Shown: positions 7,830-15,073 of the stretch, piece after piece
How the letters are laid out: each line of letters opens with the position of its first letter
Position numbering within the stretch: the first letter of the stretch is position 1
Assembly: GCA_027063585.1 (NCBI GenBank)
Contig: JAMORM010000210.1
Location: 1 to 16,847 of the forward strand
From: Sulfurimonas sp.
Lineage (GTDB): Bacteria; Campylobacterota; Campylobacteria; Campylobacterales; Sulfurimonadaceae
Reading direction: 5' to 3'
DNA length: 16,847 nucleotides
Position numbers and translations under genes: made by a program
Notes under the pieces: model-generated
Told to the model about the DNA's origin: nothing
Databases searched by the model: none
What the model saw: the letters and a program-made list of their open reading frames with translations, nothing else

Positions 7830-9065
7830 ATGCAGTTTATAGAAGCACTTAAACTTAGAAGTAAGCTTTTTTTTCTTTTTCTTTTGATAACCATAGGCTT
7901 GTTTGCTCTTGGTTTTATAGGTGCGACCTATGTCAATGCGATGAAAAAAAATATGGATTCTTTGTATTTTGGTTCTTTAATACCTGTTACTGAATTGAAT
8001 GAAATAGTCCAAACATATAACTATGGTTTAGCGAATACCGTTTATAAAGTGAGTCGGACAGAAATAAGCCCAAGTGAAGCAGCATTTAAAATAGAATCAT
8101 CCTTGGAATACATTAATAAAAAATGGAAAAGTTACATATCTCATTTTAAAACAGAAGATGAACTTGGATATTTGGAATATGCCGATTTAGAAGTGAACCG
8201 TACAAATGATTATTTTTACAGAGTATTAAATGCAGTAAAATCTTCTAAAGATTTAAGCCGTATATCCATTAAAACGCTTGAAAAAAAAGTAGAGTCGATA
8301 CATAATGTATTGCAAAAACTGATTAATTATGAAGTGAATATGGCAAATTATGAAAGAAAGAAATTTCTTTATGCATATCAATCAATATTGATGAAGATCG
8401 GTATTGCCTTGGGTGTTATTATATTAGGTGTGCTTGCGATGCTATTTTATGTATTTGAGAGTATTCAAAAAGATCAGACGCGGCTTGAAGTGGCATCTAA
8501 AAAGCTAAAAATTTCCAATAAAAAACTTGAAAATGCTTCCTATACGGATTCGTTGACCAATCTTCATAACCGAAGATATTTTAACTTTATATATGACAGA
8601 GAAATTAAACGTGCAAAACGGAACAAGACTTATGTGACCTTTATGATGTTAGATATTGATTATTTTAAACAATATAACGATACCTACGGTCATGTTGAGG
8701 GAGATTATGCCCTTAAAAGCGTTGCAAAAGTTTTAAAAGAGACGCTTAAACGTCCGGGTGATTATGTATTTAGACTCGGTGGAGAAGAATTTGGCATATT
8801 ATTAAGTGATACGGATGAAACCAACAGTGCAAACCTTGCAAGAGAAATTTGTGATGCTATCAGAGATAGAGAGATTCAACATGAAGCTTCTAAGGTGAAT
8901 AAGTTTCTTACTATTTCTGTGGGAGTTGTCTGCTGCATAGCAGATGATGCTTTGGATGAAAATGTGTTAATTTCACGTGCTGATGAAATGCTGTATGAAG
9001 CAAAAGAGGGCGGAAGAGACAGGTATGTTATAACATCTAATGCCTCAAAGGCAAAAATTGCTTAG
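7830..9065 (+). CDS. Membrane-anchored diguanylate cyclase (GGDEF, GGEEF variant)
   Basis: The 411-residue enzyme makes cyclic di-GMP from two GTP. Residues 13-35 and 187-211 are membrane helices. The helical stretch between them (36-186) would face the periplasm and looks like a four-helix-bundle sensor of the kind found in chemoreceptors, without a specific ligand motif. A short coiled coil (about 213-240) leads into the GGDEF domain. The active-site motif is GGEEF at 317-321, with DIDYFKQYNDTYGH upstream providing metal and guanine contacts. RPGD at 308-311, five residues before GGEEF, is a complete inhibitory I-site, so product feedback is expected. The start ATG 7830 is supported by AAGGA at 7820-7824. 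The stop overlaps the stop of the convergent yciH gene (TTAG). Confidence 0.93.
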   Translation: MQFIEALKLRSKLFFLFLLITIGLFALGFIGATYVNAMKKNMDSLYFGSLIPVTELNEIVQTYNYGLANTVYKVSRTEISPSEAAFKIESSLEYINKKWKSYISHFKTEDELGYLEYADLEVNRTNDYFYRVLNAVKSSKDLSRISIKTLEKKVESIHNVLQKLINYEVNMANYERKKFLYAYQSILMKIGIALGVIILGVLAMLFYVFESIQKDQTRLEVASKKLKISNKKLENASYTDSLTNLHNRRYFNFIYDREIKRAKRNKTYVTFMMLDIDYFKQYNDTYGHVEGDYALKSVAKVLKETLKRPGDYVFRLGGEEFGILLSDTDETNSANLAREICDAIRDREIQHEASKVNKFLTISVGVVCCIADDALDENVLISRADEMLYEAKEGGRDRYVITSNASKAKIA

Positions 9066-9406
9066 TGTCCGTTTTTAAAACGAAATCCCTGTTCAACTAA
9101 AAGAGGACGAAGCTTTGCTTTGAGCTCTCCTTGAAATTCCATCCAGCCATCTTTGAGGCTTCCGCCGCAACCCATTTTTTTCTTGAGCAATTTGAGCAGT
9201 GCTGCTTGTTCCTCTTTTGGTCTGTAAAATTCACCGACAAGAGTAACGGTTTTTCCTCTGCGTTTCTCTTTTTGAAATACTAAAAAATGTTTGCTTGGCT
9301 CTTGAATTTCGTTTGAAACTTTTGTTTTACGTGGGCTCTGCACTTCCGCCCAACTATCATCAATAGCAGCACCAATGAAAAGGTCGAGTTTTTTACCTCT
9401 ACTCAT
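9062..9406 (-). CDS. yciH: eIF1/SUI1-like translation factor YciH
   Basis: The 114-residue protein has the SUI1 fold signature in its C-terminal 75 residues: GKTVTLVGEF, then LLKLLKKKMGCGGSLKDGWMEFQGE, then a closing LLVEQGFRFK segment. The Gly-Gly turn with surrounding basic residues is the hallmark of eIF1 and bacterial YciH, which bind the small ribosomal subunit and affect start-site fidelity. The first 35 residues are a variable N-terminal extension (LDLFIGAAIDDSWAEVQSP), common in bacterial members. The gene starts directly after the stop of the upstream DUF5718-like gene with no gap, so translation is probably coupled. Its stop overlaps the diguanylate cyclase stop on the other strand by four bases. 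Confidence 0.88.
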   Translation of the reverse strand: MSRGKKLDLFIGAAIDDSWAEVQSPRKTKVSNEIQEPSKHFLVFQKEKRRGKTVTLVGEFYRPKEEQAALLKLLKKKMGCGGSLKDGWMEFQGELKAKLRPLLVEQGFRFKNGH

Positions 9407-10255
9407 CTAGCATACTTTTTGAGCTAAAATACTCATATTTTCTTTATTATATTTTTTATCTCGAAGTGTTTGTAGTACATCATCCAAAGAATAAGATTTA
9501 TGATTATATACAACCACTAAAACTTCATCACCTGTTTGTAAAAAAGTCGTCTCTCCATAAGGCGTATATCGTGTTGCTCCTATACTGATAACAGCATCTG
9601 TCGGATTATTACATGTAACGAGATACTCTTTAATGTTTTCCAGCGGTCCGAAATCTTCTTGCGTATTGATTTGATTTTGAATCCACTCGATTAGTTTGTT
9701 ATAAAAGTAGCTGTAGCCGCTTAGTTGTATATTTTCGCCATAAGCATGGAGTTCATTGTTTCGACGTAAAAAACTGCAAATACTAAAATCATCCATGATG
9801 CCACCCTCGGCAAACTTGTCAATACTAAGAAGTTCTGCGGCAATCCCTTTGGAATTTTCTCCCCAGTTCTTTTTGTCACTGATTTTTTCAGCTGTGCCGA
9901 TTCGAATAGAACAGTCATTATATGCAGCAAAATACTTTGGAATAATGCTGCTAATTTTGCCATCTTTATAGCGGAGTTCACAAATAAGTCCGACTTCGGG
10001 TTCAGCCTGAACATTGACATCTTCTTTTGGAAGTTTGATATCGGTAGAAGAAAGAGGATAGGTAAAGAGTATTTCTTTGGGACGAAGAGTATCTGTGGTT
10101 TTTTTACAAGGGAGATAAAATGGAAATATACCCTTGGGTGCCGCTTCATCTTCTGTGATAATATTTTTAAAATCTTCAAGTTCTCCGGCTTGAGCAAGGT
10201 GCAGTGCAAAATTACCTGCAATGCCCAAGCCTAAGTAGTTTTTATACTTTTGCAT
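9407..10255 (-). CDS. DUF5718-like protein with fumarylacetoacetate-hydrolase-like motifs
   Basis: The function of this 282-residue soluble protein is unknown; I place it in DUF5718 from memory. Motifs in order resemble the FAH superfamily: GLGIAGNF near the N-terminus, VQAEPEVGLICE (Glu85 and Glu87, where FAH enzymes have metal-binding ELA-type glutamates), FAAYNDCSIR (Asn113, Asp114, like ANDVSARD), RRNNELHAYGENIQLSGY (like the NGE..Q.G.T segment), and a late LQTGDEVLVVV (like the L.pGD.V strand). If this alignment holds, the protein is a divalent-metal enzyme acting on a keto-acid-like compound; that is inference. It starts two bases after the ABC-F stop and abuts yciH. Confidence 0.8.
   Translation of the reverse strand: MQKYKNYLGLGIAGNFALHLAQAGELEDFKNIITEDEAAPKGIFPFYLPCKKTTDTLRPKEILFTYPLSSTDIKLPKEDVNVQAEPEVGLICELRYKDGKISSIIPKYFAAYNDCSIRIGTAEKISDKKNWGENSKGIAAELLSIDKFAEGGIMDDFSICSFLRRNNELHAYGENIQLSGYSYFYNKLIEWIQNQINTQEDFGPLENIKEYLVTCNNPTDAVISIGATRYTPYGETTFLQTGDEVLVVVYNHKSYSLDDVLQTLRDKKYNKENMSILAQKVC
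9609..9618. repeat. TTACATGTAA palindromic decamer, copy 2
   Basis: Exact copy inside the DUF5718-like gene, read on the minus strand across Val-Thr-Cys-Asn codons, the same reading phase as copy 1. Confidence 0.7.
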
Positions 10256-10257
10256 AA

Positions 10258-11865
10258 CTAGAGTGTTCCGGCTTCTTTTGCAACAGCAAACTCTTCATAA
10301 CTTCCTTGAAAGTCAGTGTATGTATGGTCAGCATGAATTTCTATAATACGTGTAGCAAAAGCATCAAGCAGTTCACGGTCATGTGAGACACAAATTACGT
10401 TACCGTTAAACTCATGAAGTGCTTCACCAAGAGCAACAATCGCTTCAAGGTCAAGGTGGTTGGTCGGTTCATCAAGTACTAAAAAGTTACCGCCCTCAAG
10501 CATCATTTTACTAAGCATCATACGGTGTTTCTCTCCACCGGAGATTGATTCTACATTTTTTTCCTGCTGTTCACCGTTAAAAAGCATACGTCCCAAACAA
10601 TTTCGGATTTCTGCTATTTCGCGTTTAGGATCAAATGCGCGTAACCAGTCGTAGAGTGTACCGTCACCTTCGATGATGTCTGCTGTATCTTGTGGGAAGT
10701 ATGAGGGCTCAATAGTCGCACCCCAAGTAACAGTTCCTCCACAGCTTGGTTTCATCTCTTCCATAATGATTTTTATAAGTGTTGTTTTACCTACACCATT
10801 TCCACCGATAATGGCGATTTTTTCACCGGGGATTACTTTAAAAGTAATATCTTTAAGAACTTCATTATCACCATAAGAGTGACAAATATGCTCTACATTA
10901 AGTGCTTCATCACCCATAACGCGTTTTGCTTTAAAAACAATAGACGGATCACGGCGTGATGATGGTTTGATTTCATCTATTTGGAGTTTATCAAGTTGTT
11001 TCTGTCTTGAAGTAGCCTGTTTTGCTTTTGAAGCATTTGCACTAAATCGACGCACAAAGGCTTCTAACTGTTCTTTTTCTTTTTGTTTTTTTGCATTATC
11101 AAGCTCCATCTGTTTTGCCATAACATTTGCAGCCAAATACCAGTCGTCATAATTACCGGTAAACTCACGGATTTTTTGGTAGTCAACATCAAGGATGTTT
11201 GTTACTACCGCATTTAGAAAGTGTCTATCGTGAGAAATAACAACCAGTGTTCCCTCGTGGCGCTGTAACTCATTTTCAAGCCATGTAATTGTTTCAATAT
11301 CCTGGTTATTGGTAGGTTCATCTAAAAACAGTACATCAGGTTTAGGGTACAAAACCTGTGCAAGCAGAACCTTGAATTTGTCGGCAGAATCAAGAGTACT
11401 CATAAGATCATTGTGCTTCTCAGCAGGAATTCCTACATTCTCGAGAATTTTTGCAATGTTTACATCATATTCATAAGTAGGGTCTTCTTCAACACAAATA
11501 GTTTCAAGCTCTGCCAAACGATTATTGACAGCGTCATCTTCAAAGTCACCAGTCGTATAAATTTCTTCTTTTTCTTTGATGGCATCATATAAGCGCTTGT
11601 TTCCGTAAAGAACGGCATCCATAATCGTAAAGTCTTCATATGCGTATTGATTTTGTCCAAGAACACCGACTTTGTTTTGTTTTGGAATAATGACTTCACC
11701 GTCATATTCATTAATTTGTCCTGAAAGAATCTTAAGAAATGTTGTTTTACCGGCACCGTTAGCACCGATGAGACCGTATCTTTTGTGACGGTCAAGTTTT
11801 AAGTTTATATCTTGAAATAGCACTCTGTTTCCAAAGCGCATAGTTAAATTTTGTACTGTTACCAT
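10258..11865 (-). CDS. ABC-F family ATPase, YbiT-like
   Basis: The 535-residue protein has two ABC domains and no membrane segment, which defines ABC-F proteins acting at the ribosomal E site. Domain 1 has Walker A GANGAGKT near 34-41 and Walker B LFLDEPTNNQD. Domain 2 has GGNGVGKT, the signature SGGEKHRM and LVLDEPTNHLD. The first-domain LSGG is degenerate (TLDSADKFKVLLAQ), as in E. coli YbiT, and its D-loop reads NNQD instead of NNLD. The linker between domains contains the conserved FVRRFSANASKAKQATSRQKQLDK segment, highly similar to YbiT. The gene is first in a three-gene minus-strand operon, with a TATAAT box about 25 bases before its ATG. Confidence 0.92.
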   Translation of the reverse strand: MVTVQNLTMRFGNRVLFQDINLKLDRHKRYGLIGANGAGKTTFLKILSGQINEYDGEVIIPKQNKVGVLGQNQYAYEDFTIMDAVLYGNKRLYDAIKEKEEIYTTGDFEDDAVNNRLAELETICVEEDPTYEYDVNIAKILENVGIPAEKHNDLMSTLDSADKFKVLLAQVLYPKPDVLFLDEPTNNQDIETITWLENELQRHEGTLVVISHDRHFLNAVVTNILDVDYQKIREFTGNYDDWYLAANVMAKQMELDNAKKQKEKEQLEAFVRRFSANASKAKQATSRQKQLDKLQIDEIKPSSRRDPSIVFKAKRVMGDEALNVEHICHSYGDNEVLKDITFKVIPGEKIAIIGGNGVGKTTLIKIIMEEMKPSCGGTVTWGATIEPSYFPQDTADIIEGDGTLYDWLRAFDPKREIAEIRNCLGRMLFNGEQQEKNVESISGGEKHRMMLSKMMLEGGNFLVLDEPTNHLDLEAIVALGEALHEFNGNVICVSHDRELLDAFATRIIEIHADHTYTDFQGSYEEFAVAKEAGTL

Positions 11866-11889
11866 AATGTTGCCTGTAATTTTTTCGCG

Positions 11890-11895
11890 ATTATA
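11890..11895 (-). promoter_or_regulatory. Candidate -10 box of the ABC-F operon
   Basis: A perfect TATAAT reads on the minus strand here, 24 bases before the ATG at 11865. Transcription would start near 11883, giving a leader of about 18 bases with a weak AGGCA ribosome site. No -35 box is evident. Confidence 0.5.
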
Positions 11896-11919
11896 TCGAA
11901 ATTATCATAAATATTTGGT

Positions 11920-11925
11920 TATTAT
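11920..11925 (+). promoter_or_regulatory. Candidate -10 box of the GNAT gene, implying a leaderless mRNA
   Basis: TATTAT ends five bases before the ATG at 11931, and no Shine-Dalgarno sequence precedes that ATG. If this is the -10, transcription begins at or within two bases of the start codon. It is divergent from the ABC-F promoter about 25 bases away. Confidence 0.3.
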
Positions 11926-11930
11926 ATGGT

Positions 11931-12347
11931 ATGCAAATACGAGAAATGACATTAAAAGAACTTTATAGCGTTTATGATGTAGTAAAACAACTTCGCACTG
12001 AGCTGAGTTATAAAGAGTTTGAAGACCTTATTTATGATATGCGGCACATGGAGTATAAAATGTTTGGCATACTTGAGCGGGGTGAATTGGTATGCTACAG
12101 CGGTGCTGCTGTACAGACAAATCTGTACCATAAAAGACATTTATATATTTTTGATTTGGTTACAGATGAAAAATACCGCAATAAAGGATATGGAAAAATG
12201 ATGCTACAATACTTGCATGATTATGCCAAAACGGCAGCCTGTGAACATCTTGTGCTTTCATCAGGAGTGCAAAGAAGAGAAGCACACAACTTTTATGAAA
12301 AAGAGGGCTTTGTAAGAAAGAGTTATTTGTTTGTCAAGAGTGTTTGA
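11931..12347 (+). CDS. GNAT family N-acetyltransferase
   Basis: The 138-residue protein is a single GNAT domain, predicted to move an acetyl group from acetyl-CoA to an amine. Motif A is clear: LYIFDLVTDEKYRNKGYGKMM, with the R..GYG pyrophosphate loop near 83-88, followed by the helix MMLQYLHDYAK. The C-terminal LSSGVQRREAHNFYEKEGF segment is the usual motif B region, ending in a Tyr/Phe-rich strand. Substrate cannot be told. Upstream in-frame codons offer no alternative start. The gene lies alone between a divergent ABC-F operon and the convergent ychJ gene, whose stop is three bases away. Confidence 0.88.
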   Translation: MQIREMTLKELYSVYDVVKQLRTELSYKEFEDLIYDMRHMEYKMFGILERGELVCYSGAAVQTNLYHKRHLYIFDLVTDEKYRNKGYGKMMLQYLHDYAKTAACEHLVLSSGVQRREAHNFYEKEGFVRKSYLFVKSV

Positions 12348-12350
12348 TTT

Positions 12351-12794
12351 TTATCTGCCGCAGCACTTTTTATACTTTTTGCCGCTGCCGCAAGGGCAGT
12401 TGTCGTTTCTTTGTACTTTAGAGTTATAAAGCTCTCCGTCTGCATACTTCCAAAGTCCTTCTTCTTGAATGAAATTGCTCTTTTCATGTAAGACCTTTAT
12501 GCCCTCACCGTCACGATAATAGGCTCTAAACTTTACCGTATTTACCGTTACATGTAACACATCAAGCCCCAGCCATTCGACAGAATTTGAAAACTCTTTT
12601 ATAAGCGCTATATCATCAGGATAACGGTTTTGCTTAGCACTGCTGTAAATGAGATACTCACCGTTTGCCAAGACATAAGCACTGTAGCGGCTTCGCATCA
12701 ACTCTTCCGGTGTTTTCGCGGCTTTTTTTTGTTCTATTATAGGCTCACAGCATTCACTAAAATCTAAATCATTTCCACAAATACACATACTCAT
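12351..12794 (-). CDS. ychJ: YchJ family (UPF0225) SEC-C motif protein
   Basis: The 147-residue protein carries a zinc-binding SEC-C-type motif at each end: CICGNDLDFSECC at the N-terminus and CPCGSGKKYKKCCGR at the very C-terminus. Between them are the YchJ-specific ELMRSRYSAYVLANGEYLI and SVEWLGLDVL segments. E. coli YchJ has the same layout and length (152). Function is not established; SEC-C motifs bind zinc and often contact SecB or ribosomes. I take ATG 12794 (MSMCICGND) rather than the upstream ATG 12827, because it matches family starts and because a TATAAT box at 12816-12811 would lie downstream of the longer start. ATG 12788 is also possible. Confidence 0.88.
   Translation of the reverse strand: MSMCICGNDLDFSECCEPIIEQKKAAKTPEELMRSRYSAYVLANGEYLIYSSAKQNRYPDDIALIKEFSNSVEWLGLDVLHVTVNTVKFRAYYRDGEGIKVLHEKSNFIQEEGLWKYADGELYNSKVQRNDNCPCGSGKKYKKCCGR
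12548..12557. repeat. TTACATGTAA palindromic decamer, copy 3
   Basis: Exact copy inside ychJ, read as Leu-His-Val codons; extends to the 12-base palindrome GTTACATGTAAC. Confidence 0.7.
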
Positions 12795-12810
12795 CCGTTT
12801 TTTAGATAGA

Positions 12811-12816
12811 ATTATA
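12811..12816 (-). promoter_or_regulatory. Candidate -10 box of ychJ
   Basis: A perfect TATAAT on the minus strand puts the transcription start near 12804, ten bases before ATG 12794. It rules against the longer reading frame starting at 12827. The intergenic TTACATGTAA palindrome lies just upstream, in the -35/spacer region. Confidence 0.5.
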
Positions 12817-12826
12817 CTGTAAATCA

Positions 12827-12836
12827 TTACATGTAA
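12827..12836. repeat. TTACATGTAA palindromic decamer, copy 4 (intergenic)
   Basis: The only copy outside a gene. It lies upstream of the ychJ -10 box, 16-26 bases before REP copy 2. Confidence 0.7.
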
Positions 12837-12852
12837 GCTGGTAAGGTATTTC

Positions 12853-12965
12853 GGAACCTAGGTTTTAACCTAGGCTGAGTTGCGTCAAAGTCAAAAGGGC
12901 AAGGTTGCAGAAAAAATTTAGTTTTTTTTTCAAGTCATGCTTTAGCGTTTGAAGATCTTGCTTCC
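12853..12965. repeat. REP/BIME-like element, copy 2, with an enlarged right arm
   Basis: The left unit is identical to copy 1: GGAA plus the hairpin CCTAGGTTTTAACCTAGG (12857-12874). The right unit starts GGCAAGGTT (12898-12906) and ends CTTGCTTCC (12957-12965), matching copy 1 at both ends. But 50 bases, including a run of nine T, separate them where copy 1 has five. The spacer between units resembles that of copy 3. The element fills most of the space between ychJ and pta, so pta must be transcribed from within or through it. Confidence 0.7.
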
Positions 12966-12988
12966 AAGGTGTAAAAAAAGGTAGAAAA

Positions 12989-15073
12989 ATGAAAATAAAG
13001 TCACTCTATATATCTGCACAGGAAAAAAATGCCGGAACCCTTTTTGTCTCTATGGGAATGATGGAAATTCTCAAGCGCAAACTGCATCGTGTCGCTTTTT
13101 TCCGTCCAATAATTTTTGATAAAAATATACGAGACGGCGATATTGACTTCATTTTACAGCGTTACAATTTAGATATGAACTATGAAGAGTGTTACGGTTT
13201 TGACATTAAAGAGATCGAAGAGATGATTTCCAAAAAGCAGGACAATTCCCTTATAACCCAGCTCATTGACAAATTTAAAAAACTTGAACAGGAGTATGAT
13301 TTTGTTTTGTGTGAAGGGATAAGACGTTCTTTTTTAACTTCGACTATCAGTTATGATTTAAATATTAAAATCGCTCAAAATTTTGCAGCACCGATGATTA
13401 ATATCATTAAAGCTGACGATGCCACAAGCAAAGAAATATATGAAAATGTTTTGATTGAAAATGAGTATTTGACCTCTGAGGGTTGTACTCATTTTGCTAC
13501 TTTTGTTAATAGAGTAGATGATGAGAAACAACAGCAGCTTCAAAAAATGTTTGAAAAAGTTTCCTATACAATTTACCTCTTAAAAGAGGTTGCAGAATTA
13601 AATCTGCCTACTATTGATGATGTGATGGATGCGCTTGGAGCAAAAGAAGTTATATTTGAAGCGCATGATCATGCAAGAATTATAAAAAATGTAAAAGTTG
13701 CAGCACTGACACTGGATAATTTTTTAGAGCACATTGAAGAAGACGATTTAGTCATAGTGCCTGCTGATAGATCAGACATAATATTGGGGCTCTTTGGAGC
13801 TTTACATTCATCAAGTTATCCAAATATCAGTGCTATTATTTTTCCTTTTAGTATGAAGCTTAACAAAAATATTCAAAAACTTATAGCTGGTCTCAATAGC
13901 TTTAAAGTGCCTATCCTTTCTGTCGATACCGATACTTTTACAACTGCAAAAAATATAATGAAAGTACATTCACGGCTGCGTGTAAATTCAGAACGAAAAA
14001 TTGCCTTAGCATTGGGACTTTTTAACAGCAGTATCAATTTAAAAAGCATAGAAGAAAAAATAGCAAATACATACAGTAATATTATGACACCGCAGATGTT
14101 TGAGTATAAACTTTTTCACTTGGCATCGCAAAATAAAAAGAGAATTGTACTGCCAGAATCAAGTGATGAACGAATTTTAAGAGCTGCAGAGATAATTTTA
14201 CGACGAAATGTTGCCGATATTGTTTTACTAGGGGATGAAAAAGAACTAAAAGAGCGTTATAAGCGTCTTGGACTTGATTTATCCGCTGCAAGTATAGTCA
14301 ATCATCTCACATCCCCGCTGATACAAAAGTTTACAGAGACTTTTTATGAGTTGAGAAAACACAAAGGTCTGACAAAAGACGCGGCAAAAGACGCAATGTT
14401 ACATGAGAACTACTTTGGCACTATGATGGTTTATTTGGGTTATGCCGACGGTATGGTCAGCGGTGCTGTTCATGCAACGGCAGATACTATTCGTCCTGCT
14501 TTGCAGATTATAAAGACAAAACCGGAATTTTCTGTAGTATCAAGCGTTTTTTTTATGTGTCTTAAAACAAAGGTGCTTGTGTACGGCGATTGTGCCATTA
14601 ATCAAGATCCCGACGCACAAACACTGGCAGAAATTGCTCTTGCCTCGGCACAAAGTGCGAAGATGTTTGAAATTGAGCCGAGAGTTGCCATGCTTTCATA
14701 CTCAACAGGAGAGAGCGGACACGGCTCAGATGTAGAAAAAGTCAGAGAAGCAACAAAAATAGTGCGGCAAAAAAACCCTGATTTACTTGTAGAAGGCCCT
14801 ATTCAATATGATGCGGCAATAGACACAGAAGTGGCAAAAATAAAACTGCCGAACTCGAAAGTGGCAGGGAGGGCAACGGTATTTGTTTTTCCTGATTTAA
14901 ATACAGGCAACAATACTTACAAAGCCGTTCAGCGCTCCAGTGGAGCGATTGCTATTGGTCCGATATTGCAGGGTTTGAAAAAACCTGTCAATGATTTAAG
15001 CAGAGGTTGTCTTGTAGAAGATATAGTTAATACTGTAGCCATTACAGCTATTCAAGCAGGAAAAAATGAATGA
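12989..15073 (+). CDS. pta: Phosphate acetyltransferase, long three-domain form
   Basis: The enzyme converts acetyl-CoA and phosphate to acetyl phosphate and CoA in the cytoplasm. At 694 residues it is the long form, like E. coli Pta (714). An N-terminal P-loop-like domain (1-200, ISAQEKNAGTLFVSMG) lacks the Walker lysine, as does E. coli Pta. A DRTGG domain follows (about 210-330), and then the catalytic PTA domain from about 370 (RIVLPESSDERILRAAE, YSTGESGHGSDVEKV, GPIQYDAA, FPDLNTGNNTYKAVQR, IGPILQGLKKPVNDLSRG). The ATG has a modest AAGG-type ribosome site about nine bases upstream. It overlaps ackA by four bases (ATGA), so the two are co-translated as the acetate pathway. Confidence 0.95.
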   Translation: MKIKSLYISAQEKNAGTLFVSMGMMEILKRKLHRVAFFRPIIFDKNIRDGDIDFILQRYNLDMNYEECYGFDIKEIEEMISKKQDNSLITQLIDKFKKLEQEYDFVLCEGIRRSFLTSTISYDLNIKIAQNFAAPMINIIKADDATSKEIYENVLIENEYLTSEGCTHFATFVNRVDDEKQQQLQKMFEKVSYTIYLLKEVAELNLPTIDDVMDALGAKEVIFEAHDHARIIKNVKVAALTLDNFLEHIEEDDLVIVPADRSDIILGLFGALHSSSYPNISAIIFPFSMKLNKNIQKLIAGLNSFKVPILSVDTDTFTTAKNIMKVHSRLRVNSERKIALALGLFNSSINLKSIEEKIANTYSNIMTPQMFEYKLFHLASQNKKRIVLPESSDERILRAAEIILRRNVADIVLLGDEKELKERYKRLGLDLSAASIVNHLTSPLIQKFTETFYELRKHKGLTKDAAKDAMLHENYFGTMMVYLGYADGMVSGAVHATADTIRPALQIIKTKPEFSVVSSVFFMCLKTKVLVYGDCAINQDPDAQTLAEIALASAQSAKMFEIEPRVAMLSYSTGESGHGSDVEKVREATKIVRQKNPDLLVEGPIQYDAAIDTEVAKIKLPNSKVAGRATVFVFPDLNTGNNTYKAVQRSSGAIAIGPILQGLKKPVNDLSRGCLVEDIVNTVAITAIQAGKNE

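Noticed and set aside
9721..10221. A 166-codon open frame on the minus strand
   Set aside because: It lies in another frame inside the DUF5718-like gene, has an unusual composition and no family features; a shadow of the real gene.
11460..11795. A 111-codon open frame inside the ABC-F gene on the same strand
   Set aside because: Frame-shifted shadow with a Lys/Met/Phe-biased composition and no own start signals.
12795..12827. Longer ychJ starting at ATG 12827
   Set aside because: The 11 added residues are not family-like, there is no ribosome site, and a TATAAT box lies downstream of that start.
12989..13600. Degenerate P-loop of Pta as a sign of gene damage
   Set aside because: E. coli Pta also lacks the Walker lysine in this domain; it is normal for the long form.
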